DNA of 64,000 nucleotides from Mesorhizobium sp. RMAD-H1. GTDB lineage: Bacteria > Pseudomonadota > Alphaproteobacteria > Rhizobiales > Rhizobiaceae. A program made the translations under genes and the position numbers. How positions within the stretch are numbered: the stretch's first letter is position 1; each line of letters begins with the position of its first letter. Of the stretch, positions 27,817 through 37,101 are shown one piece after another. The stretch is from positions 62,001 through 126,000 of the forward strand of contig NZ_JACHWN010000001.1 of NCBI RefSeq assembly GCF_014191375.1, given 5' to 3'. The notes under the pieces are model-generated. The model did not search any database and had not been told where the DNA came from. It saw only the letters and a program-made list of their open reading frames with translations.

Positions 27817-28354
27817 GTGCCGTTCCGTCCGATCGATCTGTCGGGGTTCTGGCGCCCGATCATCGCTTTTATGGGTGGAATCGATCCTGTCTTGCTCATT
27901 CCAGTGCTCCCCTCGACAGGGCGCGAACAAGCCATCATCCGTCATGGAACATGCGTGCCGGATCGGCTTCCTCCGCCCGCTTTGAAAATAGGCCCTTCCG
28001 CCATCCGGAAAACGTCGCCAATCTGCTTAACGCTTAGGCAAAAAGGATGAGATGAGTGCATCGTGCGCATCGATCATTTATCTGGCTAACGGAAACGTCG
28101 ATGCAGCCGGAGCTACGCGGAGAATGCTCCGGAATTATCCGGCAATCGGACGCCTGCGCCGTCGAATATCAGTGTCCTCTTAAATAATATTGAGCGATGC
28201 CTTACCCATTTTGGCGGAGGTGCTGCCATCCGGAGGCGTGACGCTTCCGCTGATTTGCCAAATCGTCCCCGTTGCCGCGCGCCAGTAGAACCTTGGGGTG
28301 TGACGGCACCCGTCGGGTGCGCCGGAAAGCTCCGCATCCTGGGGGAGGGACGAA
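27817..28354. other. 538-nt divergent intergenic region, no supported gene
   Basis: Lies between the flippase and the WecA-like gene, which are read outward. No ORF with a plausible start and composition. There is an AT-rich stretch near 28173-28195, and a hairpin GCACCCG/CGGGTGC near 28308-28322 about 33 nt before the WecA-like start, with a GGGGGAGG ribosome site following it. Confidence 0.45.
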
Positions 28355-29449
28355 TTGGCGAGCCTGTATCTCAGTATCCTGACTGCATTTTCCCTTTCGA
28401 TCGTGTTGAATATCGGTCTCAAGCGCGTTGCAGGCGAATGGCGCTTGCTGGACGTCCCCGATGCGCGGAAGCTGCACGAGGGCGCGGTTCCCCTTTGCGG
28501 GGGGATCGCCATCTTCATCGCGTTCTTCATAGCCAATGTCTGGGTTGAAGACGGGATGCATCTCTCCCGGTCCGTCATCCTTGGGCTTTTCCTGATTTTG
28601 CTCTTCGGCGCGATGGATGATCGCTTTGCCTTGCCGGCCCTGCCGCGGCTGCTCGCGCAGATTGTCGCCGCCGGGCTGATCGTCGACATCGGCGAGGTTG
28701 CCAGCCTCAACCTTTCGAGCGTCCTGCCGCCCGAAGTGACGGCCCGGTTTCCCGTGCTGGTCCTTCTCATCGCGATAGTCTTCATCGTGGGCATCATCAA
28801 TGCCCTCAACATGACCGACGGCGTCGACGGGCTCGCCGGCGGTAGCGCGGCTGCTTCCCTGTTCTGGCTGGCACTCCTGTCGCTTCACGGAGAACGCCCC
28901 GCCATAGCGGTTCAGTCCCTGGTCCTGCTCGCCGCGGTGATCGGCTTTCTCGGCTTCAACATGCGTCATCGCTGGCGCAGGAGAGCCAGCGTCTTTCTCG
29001 GCGATGCGGGAAGCACCCTGCTCGGAGCGGTTATCGGCTGCTTCGTCATTGCCCTTTCCGCCGGTAGGGATGGCCTGTCATTTCCCGTCCTGCTCTGGGT
29101 GGTCGCCATTCCCGTTATCGACACGCTGAGCCTCATCATTCGTCGCGTTGCGGCCGGCCGCAGCCCTTTCTCCGCCGACCGGTGGCACCTGCATCATCTC
29201 CTGCAGGATACGGGCCTGTCGGCGGCCAGGACGACACTGGTTCTCGTTGCCCTTTCGGCCCTGTGCGGCGCGGTGGCCTATCTGGGCGTTCTCCTGCAGA
29301 TCCCTGCGCAATTGTTGACTGCAGGCCTCATCGTTCCTGCGGCGCTGCACACGGTATTCGTCTTCCGCATGACCGGCCAGTCGCGCGCCGCGCTTCGTCT
29401 GCCGCGTCCTGCAAATCCGCAAACGACCATCCCCGGAGCTGCACCATGA
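28355..29449 (+). CDS. WecA-like undecaprenyl-phosphate sugar-1-phosphate transferase
   Basis: Starts glycan assembly by moving an N-acetylhexosamine 1-phosphate from UDP-sugar to undecaprenyl phosphate. The 364-residue membrane protein of the MraY/WecA family has about 11 helices and the motifs RKLHEGAVPLCGG, LLFGAMDDRFALPALPR (Mg-binding Asp pair), NALNMTDGVDGLAGG, VFLGDAGSTLLG and SADRWHLHHLLQDTG (His box). Translation starts at TTG 28355 behind GGGGGAGG; no ATG fits. First gene of a plus-strand operon of five genes with 4-nt overlaps up to the acetyltransferase. Confidence 0.9.
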   Translation: MASLYLSILTAFSLSIVLNIGLKRVAGEWRLLDVPDARKLHEGAVPLCGGIAIFIAFFIANVWVEDGMHLSRSVILGLFLILLFGAMDDRFALPALPRLLAQIVAAGLIVDIGEVASLNLSSVLPPEVTARFPVLVLLIAIVFIVGIINALNMTDGVDGLAGGSAAASLFWLALLSLHGERPAIAVQSLVLLAAVIGFLGFNMRHRWRRRASVFLGDAGSTLLGAVIGCFVIALSAGRDGLSFPVLLWVVAIPVIDTLSLIIRRVAAGRSPFSADRWHLHHLLQDTGLSAARTTLVLVALSALCGAVAYLGVLLQIPAQLLTAGLIVPAALHTVFVFRMTGQSRAALRLPRPANPQTTIPGAAP

Positions 29450-30279
29450 GCATTTCGGTCCTCATCATGACGCTGAACGAGGAGGTTAACCTGCCTGCCT
29501 GCCTCGCCTCGCTTTCATGGAGCGACGATATCGTCATCCTCGATTCCTTCAGCACCGACCGCACGGCCGAGATCGCCAGGGCGGCGGGCGCCCGCGTCTA
29601 CCAGCGGGCCTATGATACGGAAGACCGCCAGAGAATGTACGGGCTGACGGAGATCGAGTTCAAATATCCATGGGTCTATACGCCCGATGCCGACGAGATC
29701 ACCCCGCCGGACCTGCGGGACGAGATGCTGGCGATCGCCCGTGATCCGACCCGTCCCGAGGCATTCTTCAAGGCCCGCTACAAGAACATGTTCATGGGAC
29801 GCTGGATCCGCCGCAGCAGCCTTTATCCCACCTGGATCACCCGGCTGGTGCGCCCCGACAGGGTGCGTTTCGAACGGTCGGTCCATTCGCGATGCATCGG
29901 CGAAGGTCCCACCGGTGAACTCGAATCCCATTTCATCCATTACAGCTTCAACAAGGGGCTCGAGGCCTGGTACGACAAGCACAACCGCTATTCCTCGGTG
30001 GAGGCGGATCTCTCGTCGAGCCGGAGGCTGGAGCAGAAGGTCGACTGGCCTGGCCTGTTCAGCACGAGTTCCGATCGCCGCCGGCGTAGCCTCAAGGTGC
30101 TTTCCTACCGGCTGCCGTTCAGGCCTACGCTCCGGTTTCTCTACATGTATCTGCTGCGCGGCGGCTTTCTCGACGGCCGGCCGGGCTATCTCTACTGCCG
30201 GCTGCTCGCCGCCTACGAGTTCATGATCGTGGTCAAGACCGAGGAGCAGCGCCAGCGGCTGCGGGGATTTGCCGGGTGA
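29446..30279 (+). CDS. Glycosyltransferase family 2 (WaaE/KdtX type)
   Basis: A 277-residue GT2 enzyme resembling LPS beta-glucosyltransferases of the WaaE/KdtX group. It shows SISVLIMTLNEEVNLPACLA, the conserved DDIVILDSFSTDRTAEIA, YPWVYTPDADEITPPDL (DXD-type) and ERSVHSRC. Start ATG overlaps the WecA-like stop (ATGA); the longer open frame upstream is a shadow of that gene. It likely adds the second sugar on the lipid carrier, or a branch. Confidence 0.87.
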   Translation: MSISVLIMTLNEEVNLPACLASLSWSDDIVILDSFSTDRTAEIARAAGARVYQRAYDTEDRQRMYGLTEIEFKYPWVYTPDADEITPPDLRDEMLAIARDPTRPEAFFKARYKNMFMGRWIRRSSLYPTWITRLVRPDRVRFERSVHSRCIGEGPTGELESHFIHYSFNKGLEAWYDKHNRYSSVEADLSSSRRLEQKVDWPGLFSTSSDRRRRSLKVLSYRLPFRPTLRFLYMYLLRGGFLDGRPGYLYCRLLAAYEFMIVVKTEEQRQRLRGFAG

Positions 30280-30938
30280 GTACCGCTCGTGCAGGTCATG
30301 CCTCCGCGCCGGGCAGCATCGGTCGATACGGTCTTGTTCTTTTAGGCGGCCTGATCCTCTGCGCCATGCTTGCCGCCGGCGCGCTGGCGGCCATCTTCTG
30401 GGCCGATCCTCTGTTGACCGTGCGCAGCCGGCCTGCCAAGGCGGATGTGATCGTGGTGCTCGGCGGAGATGGCCCCGCCCGGGCCGATCATGCGGCCGGT
30501 CTCTGGCTTGAGGGGAGGGCGCCGACCGTCCTCGTCAGCGGCGATGGCGACTGCTTTTCCATCCGCTACCAGATGATGCGCAGGGGCGTTCCGCGCTCTG
30601 CCATTCAGGTGGAGTGCTTGTCCGGCAGCACGTGGCAGAACGCGCTCTATTCAGCGCCCTATCTTGAACGGTTGGACGTCCGCCGCGCGGTGATGGTGAC
30701 GAATTGGTTCCACTCGCGTCGTGCCGTGGGCAGCTTTGCCGCGATCTGCCCGCACATCCGTTGGATGTCCGCCGTCGTGGAGCCGCCGGATTCTTTCTGG
30801 CGCACGGTCTTCGGTCCCTATGGCGTCGCCATCCTCAAGGAATATCCGAAGCTCTTGTGGTATCGGCTGCGATTTTTTCCCGCGAACACGGCCTGGGCCG
30901 GAACAGGGGCCTGTTCTGATATGGAACCTCGCACATGA
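30276..30938 (+). CDS. YdcF-family (DUF218) membrane protein
   Basis: A 220-residue protein with one N-terminal helix (LVLLGGLILCAMLAAGALAA) and a DUF218/YdcF domain: ADVIVVLGGDGPARADHAAG, PTVLVSGDG, STWQNALYSAPYL and VMVTNWFHSRRAVGSF. ElyC and SanA relatives influence envelope carbon-lipid carrier use, but no enzyme activity is firmly assigned. GTG start overlaps the preceding stop (GTGA). The position inside a polysaccharide operon suggests a role in carrier-lipid or envelope homeostasis. Confidence 0.85.
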   Translation: MSTARAGHASAPGSIGRYGLVLLGGLILCAMLAAGALAAIFWADPLLTVRSRPAKADVIVVLGGDGPARADHAAGLWLEGRAPTVLVSGDGDCFSIRYQMMRRGVPRSAIQVECLSGSTWQNALYSAPYLERLDVRRAVMVTNWFHSRRAVGSFAAICPHIRWMSAVVEPPDSFWRTVFGPYGVAILKEYPKLLWYRLRFFPANTAWAGTGACSDMEPRT

Positions 30939-32212
30939 ACTGGCCGCTGACCTGGATATTCATCCTTATTGTGGCATGGTTTTTCGCGGCCGGCGTCCAG
31001 CGGCCCGAAAAGATGTATCAGTTCCCGTTCCTTGCTTCGGTGATGACGCTGGGCTTCATCATTCCTCAGCTTCCAAGCCTCGCAAACGATCCTTTCCTGC
31101 CCTCCGGCGCCTATGTCAAAGCCATGCTGATGGCAATCTTCTGCCTGCTGATGCTGCGGTGGGGCTGGTCTGAGACGGCGCGGCCCATCCCCTTCCTCAA
31201 CCAGGCCTTCAATCATCGGAAACTGCTGATTGCGGCGGCGTTTCTTTCCGCCATCGGGGCCTATTTCTACTTCCTTCTGAGCCGGCTGCCGGGCGAGATC
31301 TCGATCGGTGTCCAGATGACCGGCGTGCCGGTGGTCTATCTCTTCTTTGCTCGCCTCCTGACCTACGGATTGGCGATCGCGCTCCTGTGCTTCGTCCGCC
31401 GCCCGACGCTTGCCGGCGCGCTCATCATCGGCTTCGACCTGATCTTCTATTTCGACCGCATCATCGTCACCGGCAAGCGCGCCGAGGCGCTGGAGCTGCT
31501 CCTGTTGATATTGCTTGCCGTCTGGTTCAACCGTCGCTGGGTGATACCCCGTTCGGCGATGATTGCCGGCATCCTCGTGGGCACCTTGGCCATGACCAGC
31601 ATGTCGGATTATCGCCAGATAACCCGCGCCCATTCCGGGGTCGTCCTGGACGAAGTGCTGGAAATCGATGTCGTCGGCAATTTCGAGGAGACGCTGAAGG
31701 AGGGCGGGCTGGAGATGCGCAATGCGGTGCAGCGCATCGACGAGATCGACCGCAGGCTGGAATTCGACTACGGCAAGTTTCACTGGAACAAGCTGGTCTT
31801 CACCTTCGTGCCGGCCCAGCTCCTGGGGACGTCCTTCAAGGAAGGGCTCATGCTCAGCACGCCGAAGCCCGAGCGCAGCTATCAGCCCCTGACCGGCACA
31901 ACCGAAACCGGGTTCGTCGATGCCTTCGCCTCGTTCTGGTATTTCGGGGCGCTCAAATTCTTCATCCTTTCCTATCTCGTCTGCCGGATATGGAAAGCCG
32001 CCCTCGCTGGCGGGACGACGGCCCAGCTCGCCTATATGATGTCGATCGTGCCGGCCATGCACGCCATTTCGCACCAGACGGACTGGGTGGTTCAGGTCTG
32101 GATCCATATGGCGCTGTTCCTGGTGCCGGTCCTGGCTTTTGCAAGGTTCCGGGGCGTGGCTCTTCCGCCACGCGTTGCGCGCACCCGCATGCCGGTTCCG
32201 TTGCGTTCTTAA
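30935..32212 (+). CDS. Probable O-antigen/exopolysaccharide polymerase (Wzy-like)
   Basis: A 425-residue integral membrane protein with about 10-12 helices: for example WIFILIVAWFFAAGV, LLIAAAFLSAIGAYFYFLL, AEALELLLLILLAVWF and YVMSIVPAM-like segments. A large non-membrane loop of about 100 residues (EIDVVGNFEETLKEGG onward) fits the periplasmic loop of Wzy proteins. Sequence conservation in Wzy is low, so this is based on topology and context: flippase, initiating enzyme and export genes are all nearby and no other polymerase is visible. ATG overlaps the YdcF stop (ATGA). Confidence 0.68.
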   Translation: MNWPLTWIFILIVAWFFAAGVQRPEKMYQFPFLASVMTLGFIIPQLPSLANDPFLPSGAYVKAMLMAIFCLLMLRWGWSETARPIPFLNQAFNHRKLLIAAAFLSAIGAYFYFLLSRLPGEISIGVQMTGVPVVYLFFARLLTYGLAIALLCFVRRPTLAGALIIGFDLIFYFDRIIVTGKRAEALELLLLILLAVWFNRRWVIPRSAMIAGILVGTLAMTSMSDYRQITRAHSGVVLDEVLEIDVVGNFEETLKEGGLEMRNAVQRIDEIDRRLEFDYGKFHWNKLVFTFVPAQLLGTSFKEGLMLSTPKPERSYQPLTGTTETGFVDAFASFWYFGALKFFILSYLVCRIWKAALAGGTTAQLAYMMSIVPAMHAISHQTDWVVQVWIHMALFLVPVLAFARFRGVALPPRVARTRMPVPLRS

Positions 32213-32223
32213 AGGAGATGCCG

Positions 32224-32820
32224 ATGCTCTCGCGCTATTCCGATCCGCATTCCCTGCCATCCGCAGCGCCGACGCCACTCCTCGGCGGGCCGACCTTTGC
32301 GCTCCGCCATCGCCTGATGCGGCTCGTCTGGCAGGCGGCCTGGCTGGCCTTCGCCGCCTGGACCCCATCATTCCTGTGGGGGTGGCGCGGGCTGCTCCTG
32401 CGCGCTTTCGGCGCCGAGATTCACCCGACGGCCATCGTGCGCGGCAGCGCGCGCATCTGGTGGCCCGCGCATCTCAGCATGGGGGCGCACGCCTCGCTCG
32501 GGCCCGGCGCCATCTGTTACAATGTCGCCCCCGTCCGCCTCGACGATTTTGCCATCGTTTCGCAGCGGGCCCATCTCTGCACCGGGACGCATGACATCAA
32601 CCATCCGGACTTTCCGCTGAAGGCCCGGCCGATCTCGGTCGGCCGCCATGGCTGGATCGCGGCGGAGGCTTTCGTGGGGCCCGGCGTGACGGTGGGCGAG
32701 GGCGCCGTGCTTGGCGCGCGCGGCGTCGCTTTCAGGAATCTCGATGCCTGGACAGTCTATGCCGGCAATCCTGCCCGCGCCGTAAATAAGCGCCGCTCCG
32801 CATCGAGCACTTCCGCATAG
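32224..32820 (+). CDS. Colanic acid-type O-acetyltransferase (WcaF-like, hexapeptide)
   Basis: A 198-residue left-handed beta-helix acetyltransferase: an N-terminal helical part with LVWQAAWLAFAAWTP and LLLRAFGAEIHPTAIVRGSA, then hexapeptide repeats AHLSMGAHASLGPGA, and the catalytic His in CTGTHDINHPDFP; the end VYAGNPARAVNKR is family-typical. Start ATG 32224 is 6 nt from AGGAG; ATG 32218 touches the ribosome site and is rejected. Uses acetyl-CoA to acetylate a glycan sugar. Its last 64 nt overlap the 3' end of the convergent glycosyltransferase. Confidence 0.85.
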   Translation: MLSRYSDPHSLPSAAPTPLLGGPTFALRHRLMRLVWQAAWLAFAAWTPSFLWGWRGLLLRAFGAEIHPTAIVRGSARIWWPAHLSMGAHASLGPGAICYNVAPVRLDDFAIVSQRAHLCTGTHDINHPDFPLKARPISVGRHGWIAAEAFVGPGVTVGEGAVLGARGVAFRNLDAWTVYAGNPARAVNKRRSASSTSA

Positions 32821-33959
32821 GCCTCGGTCGTGCGCTGTGCAATCTGCGGCCAGGTGTAATGCTGCCGGACGAGCGCCCGGCCTCTCCCGCCCATCGCGCG
32901 GGCCGCTTCAGGATCGCTGAGAATGGTCACAAGGGCTTCCGCGATCCCTGCCGGATCGAGGCCGCATACGAAGCCGGCGCCAGCGCTTTCCACTTCGGGA
33001 AAATGGCAGGCGTCCGTGATGACGGCGGGCAGCCCGCAGGCGAGCGCCTCGGTGATCGCGACGCTGAAGCCTTCCTGTCTGCTCGGCAGGCAGAAACATT
33101 CCGCATCCTGCATGGCGCGGATCTTTTCCCGGCCGTAGAGCGGCCCGGCCAGATGCACGCGATCGGCCAGCCCCCTGGCTGCGATCTCCTGCTCGAATGC
33201 TTTGCCGGCTCCGTCGTCCGGTCCGGCGACGACCAGGTCGACGTCGGGGCAAGCGGCGGCGACAATGGCAAAGGCCTCCGCCAGAATGTCCAGGCCTTTC
33301 TTGTAGTGGAGACGCGAGAGGAACAAAACGAAACGTCTGCTAGCGAGCGCGGGAATGCGGCGGCGAAAGGCATCGCTTCTGCCATCCGGCTCGAGTTCCT
33401 CCAGGAAAATACCGTTCGGGATGACCACGCTCGGAGGCTCGAGGGACAGCGGCTCCATGAGCTTCGCTTCATCCGCATTCAGCGCCTGGATGAAAGCGGC
33501 GCCGTCCAGCATCCGGCGATAGCCGGCCATCAGCGCCAGCCGCTTTTTCCACGCCTTCTGCTTCAGGCTCCAGACATCGAGCATCCCCGCAGGGCGCACG
33601 CAATAAGGGATGCGGCGGTGCCTTGCCAGCACTGCCGCGGTGCGCAGATTCGCTTCCCACACGCCATGCAGATGCACGAAATCCGTCCCCGCCAGCAGGC
33701 GGCTCAGGAGACGGCGTGCGTCTGGTGCAAATAGCCGTTCGGTGCGCGTCGGCATGGGCAGGATGTGGCGCTGCACCTTGCAGGAATTCGGAATGGCCGC
33801 CGCCGCGAGGAATGCCCGTTTCTCGATCTCCGGATTGCCGTAGCTGACGAGATGAACGTCGTGTCCAAGTGCGGCCTGAGCCGCGGCAAGCCGGATGACG
33901 ACTGCCTGCGGGCCCCCCTTGGCCGGATCGACCGAGCCGATGACATGGATGATCCTCAT
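32757..33959 (-). CDS. Glycosyltransferase family 4
   Basis: A 400-residue GT-B enzyme beginning MRIIHVIGSVDPAKGGPQAV. It shows FVHLHGVWEANLRTAA, VVIPNGIFLEELEP, the domain linker RFVLFLSRLHYKKGLDILAE, LVVAGPDDGAGKAFE and the EX7E motif EGFSVAITEALACGLPAVI. ATG 33959 overlaps the AsnB stop (ATGA), so it is the last gene of the AsnB/GT operon; the frame continues to 34022 without family similarity. The C-terminal 21 codons overlap the convergent acetyltransferase. Confidence 0.88.
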   Translation of the reverse strand: MRIIHVIGSVDPAKGGPQAVVIRLAAAQAALGHDVHLVSYGNPEIEKRAFLAAAAIPNSCKVQRHILPMPTRTERLFAPDARRLLSRLLAGTDFVHLHGVWEANLRTAAVLARHRRIPYCVRPAGMLDVWSLKQKAWKKRLALMAGYRRMLDGAAFIQALNADEAKLMEPLSLEPPSVVIPNGIFLEELEPDGRSDAFRRRIPALASRRFVLFLSRLHYKKGLDILAEAFAIVAAACPDVDLVVAGPDDGAGKAFEQEIAARGLADRVHLAGPLYGREKIRAMQDAECFCLPSRQEGFSVAITEALACGLPAVITDACHFPEVESAGAGFVCGLDPAGIAEALVTILSDPEAARAMGGRGRALVRQHYTWPQIAQRTTEAYAEVLDAERRLFTARAGLPA

Positions 33960-35863
33960 GAAGCCATCCTGACCTCGGCGGGCTCGGCTATCCGCTGGAT
34001 ATATTGGCCGGTGACGACGCACAGGAAGGCGCGTGACCAGGCCGGCGTCTCGGGCTCTGCCGCGAAGATGTCCCAGATGGTGTCGATGCCTGCGGGGTTG
34101 AGCAGGCCGCAGCCTTTCAGGCTTTCGATGCCCTCGCGGCAGACATCGAGGAGCGGGCCGGTCATCCAGCGGCCGATCGGCAGGGCGAAGCCGGATTTCG
34201 GCTGGGAGAGGAGTTCGGGCCGCAATATATCAGGGAAGGCCGCGCGCAGCAGATGCTTCGGCCTGCCATCAGCCGGAAGGCGGATATGCGCCGGGACGGA
34301 GGCCATCAGGTCGATGAGGCGGCGATCGAGGAACGGCACCCGGATTTCAAACCCATGCGCCATGCTGTTGGCGTCGCCGTCCCTGAGCAGCATGTTGCCG
34401 AGATAGAACCGGCTTTCGAGGAGCGAGACCGTCCACGCCGGGTCTTTCTCGTCGATGGCAAGCTTATCGATCTCGCCCGGATCGTGGAAATCTGCGGTCA
34501 GCCCCACATCGCCATGATCGATGCCGAGCAGGCGGAGCTGTGCAGGCGTCATCAATCGCCGCCGCTGCATGTAGAGGCTGGCGAGATCGCCCTTGCAACC
34601 GGCGATCGCCGCCGCCTTGGCCTTCGTGCTCGCCGGGCGGCCGAAGGTGGCGATTTCAGCCAGACGGCGGCGAATGGCGGGTGGAAGTGCCGAAATCGGA
34701 CGCATCATCCTGTGCAGCATCGGCACGTCGCGGAAGCTGGAATAGCCGCCGAACAATTCATCGCCGCCCTGGCCGGAAAGCGCGACCTTGATGCCGCGTT
34801 CGCGCGCCGCCTTCGATATGACATAGACGTTGAGGCCATCGATGGAGGGCTGGTCGAGCGCATCGAGCCACGCCGTCACGGCATTGAGCGCATCGTCGCC
34901 ATTGATGAGGCATTCCGTATGGCGGAGACCGAAAAGCCTGGCGGTTTTGCCGGCCAGCGCCAGCTCGTTCATGTCAGGATTATCGGCAAACCCGACGGTG
35001 AAGCTGCGCAGGTCGGGCACATGCCGCGCTGCCATGCCGGCGACGATGGAACTGTCGAGCCCTGATGACAGAAACAGCCCGAGCGGGACGTCGCTGATGA
35101 GATGATCGCGCACGGCGGCATCGACCGCTTCCCGGACAGCCGCGACGGTGCCTGCCATGTCGCGCGCGGGGTCCGGTCGGGCAGGGGCCCAGAAGCGGAT
35201 GGGGTCATCCACGCGTCCATCCGCATGGAAGCGCTGCCAGCATCCCGCCGGGAAGGAACGGACCGCCTCGAACAGGGTGAAGGGGTGCTGTACCGCGCCA
35301 TAGGAGAGGAGCCCTGCCAATCCCCTAGCGCTCATCTCCCGGGAAACAAGGCCGGAGCGCAGTATCGCCCGCACCTCGCTGGCGAAGATCAGGTTGCGCC
35401 CGCGCGCCAGATAGAGCGGCTTGATGCCGAGCGGGTCGCGCGCCAGCAGCAACTCGCCCGTCGCCGCGCGGTGAAACGCGAAGGCGAACATGCCTTCAAG
35501 CCGGCTGATGCAATCAGGGCCCCATTCGACAAGCGCATGCAAAAGCGTCTCGCTGTCGCTCGTCCCCCGGAAGATGCAGCCGCGCGCCGAAAGTTCACGC
35601 CTGACATGCCGATGATTGTAGATCTCGCCATTGAAGACGAGGCGGTCGCCGGTCGCGGGATGGATCATAGGCTGCGCCCCAGCGGGCGAAACATCGATGA
35701 CGGCAAGCCGCGTATGGCCGAGCGCCAGGACGCCGCTGCCGAAGGGCATGATGCTTTCGCCGTTGCCATCCGGCCCGCGATGCTTCTGCGCCTCCACCAT
35801 TCTGTGCAAGGCTCCGGCGGCTTTGGCGCGATCCTGTGAGAAGATGCCGGCTATGCCGCACAT
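33956..35863 (-). CDS. asnB: Asparagine synthase-type glutamine amidotransferase
   Basis: A 635-residue class II amidotransferase. The N-terminal glutaminase starts MCGIAGIFSQD with nucleophile Cys2, RGPDGNGE and the ammonia-binding GVLALGHTRLAVID and FNGEIYNH; the synthetase domain has the ATP pyrophosphatase loop LFLSSGLDSSIVAGMA. In polysaccharide loci such enzymes (WbpS type) are thought to amidate uronic acids on a nucleotide sugar or a glycan, so this may not be a housekeeping asparagine synthetase. It overlaps the upstream GT4 gene by 13 nt and the downstream one by 4 nt. Confidence 0.88.
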   Translation of the reverse strand: MCGIAGIFSQDRAKAAGALHRMVEAQKHRGPDGNGESIMPFGSGVLALGHTRLAVIDVSPAGAQPMIHPATGDRLVFNGEIYNHRHVRRELSARGCIFRGTSDSETLLHALVEWGPDCISRLEGMFAFAFHRAATGELLLARDPLGIKPLYLARGRNLIFASEVRAILRSGLVSREMSARGLAGLLSYGAVQHPFTLFEAVRSFPAGCWQRFHADGRVDDPIRFWAPARPDPARDMAGTVAAVREAVDAAVRDHLISDVPLGLFLSSGLDSSIVAGMAARHVPDLRSFTVGFADNPDMNELALAGKTARLFGLRHTECLINGDDALNAVTAWLDALDQPSIDGLNVYVISKAARERGIKVALSGQGGDELFGGYSSFRDVPMLHRMMRPISALPPAIRRRLAEIATFGRPASTKAKAAAIAGCKGDLASLYMQRRRLMTPAQLRLLGIDHGDVGLTADFHDPGEIDKLAIDEKDPAWTVSLLESRFYLGNMLLRDGDANSMAHGFEIRVPFLDRRLIDLMASVPAHIRLPADGRPKHLLRAAFPDILRPELLSQPKSGFALPIGRWMTGPLLDVCREGIESLKGCGLLNPAGIDTIWDIFAAEPETPAWSRAFLCVVTGQYIQRIAEPAEVRMAS

Positions 35864-37101
35864 GGGACGACCTCCTCCCTTCTTCGGACCTCGGAGAGCG
35901 CTGCCAGCAGTCTTTCGCCATAGCGCTGCAGCGTGAACTCGGATGCGCGGGCGAGCGCATTGGCGGCCATTTCCCGGCGGAGGGACGGGTCGGCGGCAAG
36001 CTGCTCCAGAGCCTCGACGATCGCGTCCGCGTCGCGGATCGGCACGATGAAGCCGTCCACCCCGTGCCGCACCACGCTGCCGGTATTCTCGGTTGTGATG
36101 ACGGGCAGCCCCGCCGCCAGCGCCTCATAGATCACCGTTGCCGATCCCTCGCAGATCGAGGGTAGCAGGAACACGTCCGCCCAGGCATATTGCGCGCGCA
36201 TTTCCCCCCGTGGCACCGCGCCGGTCAGTTCGACATGGGCGTCCAGCGCGGCCCGCGCCGGGGGCAGAACCGTGCATGGACCCGCCATGCGGAAGACGGC
36301 CCGCCCTTGCATGCGCTTTGCCGCCGCAAGCACATAAGGCGAGCCCTTGCGCAGGCAGATTTCGCCCGCCGTCAATATCCGCAGCGGTCCCGGCGCACGC
36401 TCGCGCCGCCTGATGGTGAAGCGGCTGTCGATCCCGTAGGGAACGACCACGGCGCGCGCGGCAGGACAGCCCTTCTCGATCACATGGCGGCGGACGAAAT
36501 CCGACGGGCAGATGACGATGTCGGCAAGCGCCCATTCGGCACGCTCGCGCGCGATATACGCTGCGGCGAAAGGATCGGCGGCCGCTGGTATCTGCCAGTC
36601 CGGAAAAGCGGCGTCCTCTTCGCTGACGAGATGGTCCACTACGTCGCGCGGCGCGATCATCTGCTCGACAACTGTCCACAGCCCATGGGCGCGCGCCGCC
36701 TTCAGCTGTTCCAGCGCCTCTCCACTGAAGGCGTAGATGCCTTCGGCGCCGTGGAAGCCTTCCGCCGCGACAAGCGCGCCGAAGCGTTCGCCGGCCCAAA
36801 GCGCATTTGCCGTTTCGTCGGCTCGTGTTTTGCCGGCAAGGCGCCGGACGGCGGAACGGAGCCCAAAGGCGGGAAAGGTCGTGGTTCGCTCGACGGGGAT
36901 GTCCTGCGGCACGCGCCCGATCAGCCGTCGGACCGCGGTAGGCAGCGTGTGCGGCGGCAGCGCCCGCAATAGCCGGGGCCAGCCCTTCGTCGCGCAGATA
37001 TCGGTATAGAAATGCGCAAGCCGCCCGTCACGGGCCAGGATGCGCGGCACGGCATAGTGCATCCTGGCGCCGAGCTGGCTGACGACGATGCTTCCGCTCA
37101 T
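35851..37101 (-). CDS. Glycosyltransferase family 4
   Basis: A 416-residue GT-B transferase starting MSGSIVVSQLGARMHYAVP. Conserved pieces are GIYAFSGEALEQLKAARAHG, VVPYGIDSRFTIRRR, LRILTAGEICLRKGSPYVL and the EX7E motif EGSATVIYEALAAGLPVITT. ATG 37101 overlaps the preceding stop; the longer frame to 37434 is a shadow of the next gene. Part of a four-gene operon (two GT4 genes, asnB, GT4) with overlaps at every junction. Confidence 0.87.
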   Translation of the reverse strand: MSGSIVVSQLGARMHYAVPRILARDGRLAHFYTDICATKGWPRLLRALPPHTLPTAVRRLIGRVPQDIPVERTTTFPAFGLRSAVRRLAGKTRADETANALWAGERFGALVAAEGFHGAEGIYAFSGEALEQLKAARAHGLWTVVEQMIAPRDVVDHLVSEEDAAFPDWQIPAAADPFAAAYIARERAEWALADIVICPSDFVRRHVIEKGCPAARAVVVPYGIDSRFTIRRRERAPGPLRILTAGEICLRKGSPYVLAAAKRMQGRAVFRMAGPCTVLPPARAALDAHVELTGAVPRGEMRAQYAWADVFLLPSICEGSATVIYEALAAGLPVITTENTGSVVRHGVDGFIVPIRDADAIVEALEQLAADPSLRREMAANALARASEFTLQRYGERLLAALSEVRRREEVVPCAA

